NCBI GenBank assembly: GCA_036345935.2
Contig: JADWOT020000008.1
Coordinates: 16,184,493-16,248,492, forward strand
DNA from: Taenia hydatigena
Lineage: Eukaryota; Platyhelminthes; Cestoda; Cyclophyllidea; Taeniidae
Reading direction: 5' to 3'
Length of the DNA stretch: 64,000 nt
The notes under the pieces were generated by a model. That model had not been told where the DNA came from and did not search any database. It saw nothing but the letters and a program-made list of their open reading frames with translations. Positions 57,563-64,000 of the stretch are shown in pieces. How positions within the stretch are numbered: the stretch's first letter is position 1; each line of letters starts with the position of its first letter. A program made the position numbers and the translations under genes.

Positions 57563-57971
57563 TAAGCTGAACCCTGGTGCAAAAATGATGGCGATAAACG
57601 ACATTCTATTGCGGACGGTAGGAATGTGCCTTTCACTATACGATCACATTAAATTGTTTGAGCAGAGCTGGCGCCTGTATCCATTGGCTTGGAATGGATG
57701 CCCATACGATGATGGTTCCCTAAAGGAGGTATGGATTACACTCATAGACATCATTTATAGAGAACCGAAAAGAAATGGAATGCCGCGAATGCACAATTTA
57801 CCTCGTGGTACACCCGCTGTAAAGCAAGACCTAATCAACGTCTTAGAATCGCTTGCATCCCATCAAGCGTTGATTATTGTAGACCATTTAAATTTGACGA
57901 TGGATGAGCCAAGTGAGATGGAATGTTTCGTTAAACTCCTCCAGGGCCTTGGTGAATTAGATAGTGCTTAA
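57560..57971 (+). CDS. Plus-strand ORF, downstream half of a possible gene
   Basis: This is part of the longest ORF in the window (224 codons from 57297), but only from about here does it look like protein: LNPGAKMMAINDILLRTVGM, SLYDHIKLFEQSWRLYPLAW, NGCPYDDGSLKEVWITLIDI and a tail with LINVLESLASHQALIIVDHL, ending LLQGLGELDSA. It is leucine-rich and helical. The minus-strand ORF at 57931-58185 overlaps only its end. No family was recognised. Confidence 0.4.
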
Positions 57972-58133
57972 CTGACTGCCACGCCAACAAATTGACAAAA
58001 TATGGTGCGTCATGCACTATGATAGATACTTCAACTGGTCTGGTCTGCAGAGTTGAGGTTTCTATGATGGAAACTTTATACACGCTGAGTGTGGTCGCTA
58101 TAGTGGTACCGTATTGGCCATGAAGCAACTCAC

Positions 58134-58195
58134 TCGAATGAATGCCCGGTGTATCCAATATCTTCCTTAATGTCGAGAGTATCACGGTAACGAGC
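58134..58195 (-). CDS. Minus-strand short exon near 58.2 kb
   Basis: On the minus strand 62 nt lie between acceptor acactgtcttactacag and donor CATTCGA|gtgagt. Two frames are open: ARYRDTLDIKEDIGYTGHSF (phase 0 to 2) and LVTVILSTLRKILDTPGIHS (phase 2 to 1). Phase 1 entry, needed for a direct join to the 58942 exon, is blocked by a stop. An additional exon between them is required if they form one gene. Confidence 0.4.
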
Positions 58196-58199
58196 CTGT

Positions 58200-58445
58200 A
58201 GTAAGACAGTGTAAAGTGAGATGCGAGAGGTAAGTCAGAAGTGCGGCAGAGGTGGGAGGGAGAGGCAGGATATGGAAGTGATAGGAAGACAGAAGAAGTA
58301 AAGGGAACTGAGATATGAAAGCGACAACGAGGAGAGTGCCAGATAGGAGGGGAAAAATGAGTTTGATTTTATCAGCGTAGGGTGCGAAAAGAGAAGTCGA
58401 GACTTGAGGTAGGAAGGAGAGGTGAATTAGAGAAGCAATAGGTGA
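58200..58445 (+). repeat. Purine-rich tract
   Basis: About 240 bases with a strong excess of A and G on the plus strand, mainly gag, gga and aag words, without a fixed period. It lies next to the minus-strand exon at 58134-58195. Nothing coding is seen in it. Confidence 0.7.
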
Positions 58446-58941
58446 CTAAGCTTTGTTTGAAAAGGATGCCTTCGGGCATCCCGCTGGAAAAATCTACGCA
58501 CTTAGCTCCATTACAGGCAAGTGCATAGTCGAGCCTTGCTGATCATCCTGAACCCAGTGCCAGACAAACTAAATAAGCTTTAACCCACACCATGCCTGCC
58601 CCTCCGGATGATCCCGTGAAGTAGTCCTTCTAGTAGAAAACACAGCAGTGTTATAAATCATGCCTGATGCTGACAATTAATGCTGGTAGAAACTGACAAG
58701 CCAATGGAGAAAGATTCGTCCTCTCAAGTTTAGCGGCCTTTATGCATCAGCGTACCATGAATAGGGTAACTGCATAAGTTAGGTTTTACTTGCAGCCAGA
58801 ATAAACGCATTGATTTTTGGCTGTGGCAGCAACGTAAATTGAGAAATGATGGGGAATAGATCAGCAAAAGAAGTGGCAAGTGTTTGATTAACAAGACCGA
58901 CTAATAGCTGCGCAATAAAAAGCCGCTTGAATTAGGCTTAC

Positions 58942-59115
58942 CATTTACGCCAACATGATGTTCGCCCATGCCTAGAAACTGGCTCTTCAGGAGCTGCATA
59001 GGCCAGATGAGGCCCTCAAAAGCATTATGTGGACTTTCTGTGCGGCCCTTGCAACCCACGCTGTACATGAGCTCATGAATTAAATGCTCTACCGCTCCTC
59101 TGTTTATCAGCAACC
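58942..59115 (-). CDS. Minus-strand exon, AVEHLIHELMYSVGCKGR
   Basis: On the minus strand acceptor gtactccttttaattgaag and donor GTAAATG|gtaagc enclose 174 nt with a single open frame (phase 1 to 1): LLINRGAVEHLIHELMYSVG, CKGRTESPHNAFEGLIWPMQ, LLKSQFLGMGEHHVGVN. The two other frames have early stops. It is the best minus-strand exon in the right part of the window. The protein is unknown. Confidence 0.65.
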
Positions 59116-59129
59116 CTTCAATTAAAAGG

Positions 59130-60700
59130 AGTACTGATACATATAAGCGCGATTTCCTTATCCCTTAAAATGAGTAGATGAATTGAAACGCGATTCTTGA
59201 TGAAAAACTTTACCGGGTTTCCCAACTTTGCCTGTGTCGCTGCTCCTACTTGGGATCGTAACATGCAAGTGGCACACATCGTCAAAATCCACGCTCAATA
59301 TTTCACTGGAGGACTGATATAAGAAATAATGAGTCAAATAAATGCTACAATCCTTAAAAGCCTATGGAAATAGTTACTGATGGGAAAAATGACAAGGAAT
59401 GTTTTTGTTATTCCCCGAATCCATATTTATTTGATTTTAAAGTGCTTATGAGAATGCTCGAGACAAGGGAAGTGGCAGATGCTGTGGTGATTTTTGTGGG
59501 AACATTGAACCCTATATTGATAGAGGCAAAATAATTACTGTTTATAATACGATAAATTGTATTGTCTCGTTTCCTCAAGGAACCGGTGATCTGCGTTTAG
59601 CAGGTGTCCGTGATTCATTGTAAGATCATTGCTATTTACCTTAGGTTTTCAAACACGAATGTGTCACATTTCTTACTAGGATAATTATTGCTTTTCTTCT
59701 TCGTTCACGGAGAATATTAGCAATGGCCATTCTCCATGTTGAGGCAAAAGGATGGACATAGGTAGACACCTGCAGATAGTGATTTTTTTCTGGACATCGA
59801 CCTTGCAATTAGTTGCAGAATTCTTGGGCCAAAAGCGGTTCCGTGATCGCGAATTATTTAAAGTCACTTAGATTTTTGCGGTTTTTTAACAATTATATGG
59901 TTTGGATGTAATTATAAGCCTAAAATTTGGCATATATTTTTGAATATTAGTTAAGATGTTTGCCATCATGCTATAAGAACAGTGACCAGACACACATGTT
60001 TGAAGCATTGGCAGGATAAGACTTCATTAAAGTGTTCATTTTGCCAAGTATAATTTGGTTTTGGCGCATCTACTAAATGGACGCACGGATCGCATCTGTG
60101 CAAAGACGGTAGTCTGTAGTCAGGTTGGACTGCAGTTGGCCGAACCATGATTACACGATCACAATAATTACCCATAACTTGTAACCTCATGTATTTTAGA
60201 CCCATGTCTCGTCTTATGCTGACTGCATGCCTGCTAACCCCTAAATGAGAAAATATAAAAGTAAGCGGCAGACTTGTTACAAAGACAGAAATAGCATTGC
60301 CTTCCACGAATATAAACTGTTATACATAAACTATGCGCCTATTGCGCTGACTTATGTCTTATGCTGAAGACAACTAAGGGGTAACAAAGTGCGCTCCTAG
60401 AGATACTAAGCACGTAATTTGGCAGTAAACGCAACCTTTTGCACTCTAGCTATTCTAGGGACAGACGCTTAGTTGTTAGAATATGGATGAGCTCCACAAC
60501 AAACGGAAATTGAGCAGAGATTATTTGCACCTACAGACACCGAATTGTACCGACCCGCCTTCTCATTGACAGGATCAGCGACGTTCCACACCTAGAGCTT
60601 CCTATGTAGCGATCCTCAAGTGAGCTAGAAGGTTGCCTACGCTGCACCCTTCTTGACTCAGGCGCGGAAAACTTACAGTAATTCTTAAGACAATCTTTGT
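59130..60700. other. Spacer between opposed genes
   Basis: This lies between the minus-strand exon at 59.1 kb and the plus-strand chain starting at 60.7 kb, so it may hold divergent promoters or introns. The 113-codon minus ORF at 59966-60307 has no splice support. Confidence 0.35.
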
Positions 60701-60718
60701 CCATTCTTACAATCTTAG

Positions 60719-61012
60719 GTTCGTTCAGCACAAGGGGACAAAATGATAGTCGTAGGAGACATCACAGAATATCCGCAAAGGCAGAGGAATCTAGACGATG
60801 GGATTTATCGTCTTGATTTGACCAGGGACGTGACACTCAATTCTGATGTTCTACATAACAAAATAGCCGTCCTAAGTTTTATCGAAGACAGCCGATTCGT
60901 AGGCAAGAACTCGCTGATGACATCTCCTCTACCCTCTTTGAGTCCGCGGCCATATCTACGAAAAATTTATAAGACCTCTGCGCACATCTCACCCATGACT
61001 TCGTTAAGGAAG
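60719..61012 (+). CDS. Right-end gene, exon 1 of the chain
   Basis: Acceptor gtccattcttacaatcttag and donor AGGAAG|gtaagg enclose 98 codons, phase 0 to 0, the only frame open throughout: VRSAQGDKMIVVGDITEYPQ, RQRNLDDGIYRLDLTRDVTL, NSDVLHNKIAVLSFIEDSRF and a proline/lysine tail SLSPRPYLRKIYKTSAHISP. It is followed by four more phase-compatible exons. Minus-strand readings of part of this interval look protein-like too but lack matching splice sites. The family is not recognised. Confidence 0.65.
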
Positions 61013-61398
61013 GTAAGGCATTGAATTGGAACAAGCAAGTATCATAAAACATACGATAGACACCGGAGAAGCCAGACACGCCTAAAAACCGATTGAATTT
61101 CATAATTCTTTGCAAAAGAAGTAGAAAATTTGGTGAAGGGATGAAAAGAGATGGGGTCTTTTAGCCATACAAGGCAACAGGGTTTTCTCTGATTGCTCTG
61201 AGGCAAAAGATGACGGGAACTAGTGGTTGTTTATTAACCATAGAAAGTTGAGTGCAGTAAGAAAGTAGAGCACTATATCATCGCCCCAAACAATTGTCAT
61301 TAGATTCCCTATACGGCTTAAGGCGAATCCTGTCAAGTATAATGTGAGAGCGAAAAAGAGACCATTTAAACCTTGTGATATTCGATAATATATTTTAG

Positions 61399-61479
61399 CT
61401 CTGTGGTGGAGCACTCATTTACAAATGCGTGATGCAAAGCACATCCGCTGAGTCATTCCCAAAGCATCGCCTAACCCGG
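61399..61479 (+). CDS. Right-end gene, exon 2 of the chain
   Basis: After acceptor gatattcgataatatattttag the phase-0 frame reads LCGGALIYKCVMQSTSAESF then PKHRLTR to a donor ACCCGG|gtagcc, also in phase 0. It fits both neighbours. Confidence 0.5.
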
Positions 61480-61545
61480 GTAGCCGATATTCATGTCTTC
61501 CGTAGGGATATTGGCGACTAGACAGAAACGTCGCGTTTCAATGCT

Positions 61546-61618
61546 GTATGTGTGCGGCCTAATAGATACCGTGTCTGCCTCCTAAATAGAAGACTGCGGG
61601 TCCGAGTTTCTCCATAGG
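61546..61618 (+). tRNA. tRNA-Arg(CCT)-like pseudogene
   Basis: The interval matches the eukaryotic tRNA-Arg(CCT) plan: GGCCTAAT-A-GATA in the D arm (A box), the anticodon loop CTCCTAA, and GGGTCCGAGT in the T loop (B box region). The anticodon stem has mismatches, the 3' half of the T stem does not pair and the acceptor ends are not complementary. It is therefore a decayed copy or the head of a tRNA-derived SINE. It lies in an intron of the right-end gene. Confidence 0.5.
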
Positions 61619-61661
61619 TGCTTTAGTGATGTCTTCACCAATCCCATTTTCCTTCAGTCAG

Positions 61662-61752
61662 CACAGCCAGTGGAGGCCGAGTAATGGACATGGATGTGTG
61701 ATTGCAATCAGCCCACCACCCTCCTCGCCCACTATGTCGCCTTACCTTACGA
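61662..61752 (+). CDS. Right-end gene, exon 3 of the chain
   Basis: Acceptor cccattttccttcagtcag and donor CTTACGA|gtgagt flank 91 nt. The frame reads HSQWRPSNGHGCVIAISPPP then SSPTMSPYLT, phase 0 to 1. Using the AG four bases earlier (61657) gives the same frame but phase 2 entry, which would not fit exon 2. The Ser/Pro-rich end suggests a disordered linker. Confidence 0.6.
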
Positions 61753-62825
61753 GTGAGTACAACTTCTTCCTCCACCTCACTCACTTCTCCAGCTTCACAG
61801 CGCATGCACGCACAAAAGGCAGTGGCTGCAAAGGCATGTCAATTAATAGATATCGCTTCATTGCTTCCGCATTAGTGTCTACAGAGATTTAACCCAAATG
61901 ACGATTCAAAGTCGCTAGTGCTAACATCTGCGCCATGGAATTTCCGAGAATGACAATCGCCTATTGCATCCTTGGTCGGAACCCGGGCCGGTTTTCGCCT
62001 GTTGTCTGAAAACTGGATCAAATGGTAATGGCAGCCCATTTCAAAGCATACAAGCATAGTAGAGTAGATTAAGGCTAATATGAGTTAAGTGTCCGCTTAA
62101 AGCTCTGCGCAGGTGTCAGTTAAATGTATGAACATGGAATGAAAATGCGCTTACCAACAAGTGCTAGGGCATGCATAGAATCTTGCCCTCATAAAGGTGA
62201 TATTTAGAGGTAGTTGGTGGGTCAGAAATGGGTGAGTGCTAGTTAATACACCTTGGGACTATGGCGCCGAATTGCCAGTGACAATGCTACTCCACTCTAC
62301 TCCCAAGGCCTGCAGGGTGCGGGAAGGAGAGATGGAAGGAGGATGAAACCATGCCACCAATGGCTCTAATTCTTGACTACCACATTATAACCACGCCCCT
62401 ATAACTTACGACCAGTCTACAGAAGGGAATCAGCAACCACCACCACACAACTATCAGCTACCACTACCCATTTACTCACCTCTACCACATTACCCTCATC
62501 CTCATTATCCCCAAGAACTCTTGCCAATGCTGCCTTTGCACTTCCATCTTTTAGCCGCTATCGTTGTTGTCATTCAGTCGAATGCACTCGCAAAGACACA
62601 TACAGAAAGGAAGCAAATATTTTGCGTTGCATCACAACTGCTTACGGGGCGTGGTGCTAGACTTCATCAGTAGAGCCGACACATAGGTCGTGTGGAGAAG
62701 CAAACTTTTACTGAGTGGATGTGGGAGAGCAGGTATGCCGTGCCATCCAAAAAGGACTGGAAAGGGTGCTAGCAGCCAAAGTGATGGATTGATAAACCAA
62801 AAAGTCAGGAGGATATGACAAATGG

Positions 62826-62898
62826 ATCACTAGTAGCGCAATGGATAACGCGTCTAGTGTTTGTCTAGAAGGTTGCGGATTTTATTCTCCCATGCAGC
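62826..62898 (+). tRNA. tRNA-Arg-like remnant
   Basis: The D-arm sequence GCGCAATGGATAACGCG is that of a eukaryotic tRNA-Arg and is followed by a perfect 5-bp anticodon-type stem (TCTAG...CTAGA). The loop (TGTTTGT) lacks the U at position 33, and the T arm and acceptor are not recognisable. It is a non-functional remnant or a SINE head, 1.3 kb from the tRNA-Arg(CCT)-like sequence. Confidence 0.35.
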
Positions 62899-63193
62899 TA
62901 TGGTGGCGCAGCTTATGCTTCCCTTTATTCGTCTCCCAATACTTTATGCGTAGCTAGCATTTGTCTTGTTTACTGCATTGAAACCACCTTCGCTACGATT
63001 AGCTCATTCATGCTGGTTGCGATTAAGCCATATTATCGAAAACATATCTCGTTCCTAATTGCAGCATCAATAATTTCCTCTACTCGTATGCCGACCTCTC
63101 CTACCTCACCTTCTCTTCGTCTGCCTCCTGCTTTCTTTCCTACTGGATGGAAAGGAGTGTGCGGACAAAATGCAAGTGCGATGTATTTTATAG

Positions 63194-63219
63194 GCGACAT
63201 AGCAGAGTTGAAAGATGAG
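63194..63219 (+). CDS. Right-end gene, 26-nt microexon
   Basis: Acceptor gtgcgatgtattttatag and donor GATGAG|gtaaag enclose 26 nt. Entered in phase 1 it reads DIAELKDE (after a serine at the junction) and leaves in phase 0, exactly joining exons 3 and 5. The same frame is open upstream to ATG 63010, so a longer exon with an earlier acceptor is also possible. Confidence 0.5.
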
Positions 63220-63386
63220 GTAAAGTGAATGAAGTGCACTGATCCTGGCTCGATGTGAACATGCATTTGGAGTCAGACGCCCTACCATCACACCACTTAG
63301 TTGCCATCGTAGTCTTCGTGCCAACTCGCCAGTACCACAACCATTTAATGCCATTGCCTGATATGTCTGCTCTTCTCTCCTTGCAG

Positions 63387-63546
63387 CACTGTGATCTTTG
63401 CGGTCGCCTATCCCTACTGACAGTAGCAGCTGCTGTAGAAGACAGGAGTGGCATTTGGACGGGCATGAGTGATAGAGTAATGGCACTACTGCGGCATTTA
63501 TCTGTGCAAGTTGTGAGGTGCGATAGTGTGCAGGTGACAAGGAGAG
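63387..63546 (+). CDS. Right-end gene, exon 5 of the chain
   Basis: Acceptor tctgctcttctctccttgcag and donor AGGAGAG|gtaagt are both near perfect. Only phase 0 is open: HCDLCGRLSLLTVAAAVEDR, SGIWTGMSDRVMALLRHLSV, QVVRCDSVQVTRR, leaving in phase 1. It starts with a CDLC cysteine pair that could be half of a zinc site. The 144-codon minus-strand ORF at 63106-63540 is its shadow. The gene continues past the window. Confidence 0.7.
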
Positions 63547-64000
63547 GTAAGTGAATGGATGAGATGGATTATCAGGGTTGGAATCTCGCCTCTCACACGC
63601 CGTCTCTCATTTATTCCGAGGTACAGCGTGACCCACGACTATAGAAGGTGCTTAACTCCGCCCTCTTATTCTACATAACCTTTGAAATGCGAAGTACTGC
63701 AGTCTTAATTTACTCTACATCACATGCCAATACTCTTGGACATCAGGGGGAACAAAAGAGAATACAACGCGCCTCGATACGTGTGTCGCCGCTTCATTTC
63801 CACGCGTATCAATGGGGAAGAAGTCGTTGACAGTGGCAATAAGCATGCTTCTAGTACAACGTCTTCCGATGTTTATCTCATTTCTTGACACTGTTGTCCT
63901 TCCCGCAATTTTAGTTTATTTTCAATGAAGTTTTAATAAACAGTCGTTTTATTTATTACCTCTGGTATTCTTAACTAAGAAGGCATCTATTTCGAAGCCA

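Noticed and set aside
63106..63540. Longest minus-strand ORF (144 codons)
   Set aside because: It overlaps the plus-strand exon 63387-63546, which has near-perfect splice sites and a unique open frame. The minus ORF has no splice support.
1..64000. CRISPR array, bacterial operons, integrated virus or retrotransposon with reverse transcriptase
   Set aside because: No regular spaced repeats and no polymerase, integrase or capsid-like reading frame was seen. The GT-AG exon structure argues for an animal-type nuclear genome.

Overview
This window is animal-type nuclear DNA. It has no bacterial operons or ribosome-binding sites. It is AT-rich (about 60 percent by eye) and coding sequence occurs only as short islands bounded by GT-AG splice signals. 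Nearly every open frame longer than 60 codons is chance or lies opposite a real exon, so I rebuilt exons from acceptors, donors, open frame and intron phase. A run of exactly 100 N at 17405-17504 is a scaffold gap. A flatworm or similar invertebrate is possible, but nothing here fixes the taxon. No family could be named for most exons; the clear exception is a set of C2H2 zinc-finger exons.

Layout. Model 1 (+, about 1.27-11.81 kb) is a multi-exon gene whose best part is four consecutive phase-compatible exons at 8854-9799, with a possible terminal exon ending at 11807. Model 2 (+, about 12.30-17.40 kb and into the gap) has four exons with three compatible junctions and encodes a charged, probably coiled-coil protein. 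Model 3 (-, about 19.0-22.65 kb) has several good exons and a duplicated exon block. A small three-exon model follows at 24.42-25.75 kb (+).

From about 24 to 49 kb the sequence is mostly old internal duplications. Recognisable pieces of one C2H2 gene occur at 27.8 kb (+), 31.05-30.26 kb (-), 31.75-31.95 kb (+) and 37.04-37.78 kb (+). They keep the same one-finger-per-exon, phase-1 architecture but carry stops, frameshifts, truncations and lost zinc ligands. The surrounding DNA is also duplicated (32.7/48.6 kb, 34.3/39.4 kb, 22.4/24.9 kb in opposite orientation). Scattered good exons lie at 40.3 (-), 45.8-47.6 (+) and 49.5 kb (-).

The right end is gene-rich. It holds a three-exon 3' end on the minus strand (53.90-52.86 kb), a plus exon at 54.03 kb, an ORF block at 57.3-58.0 kb (+), minus exons at 58.1 and 59.0 kb, and a well-supported five-exon plus-strand gene (60.72-63.55 kb) with a 26-nt microexon. 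A tRNA-Arg(CCT)-like pseudogene sits in one of its introns. How the proteins work together cannot be read from the sequence.
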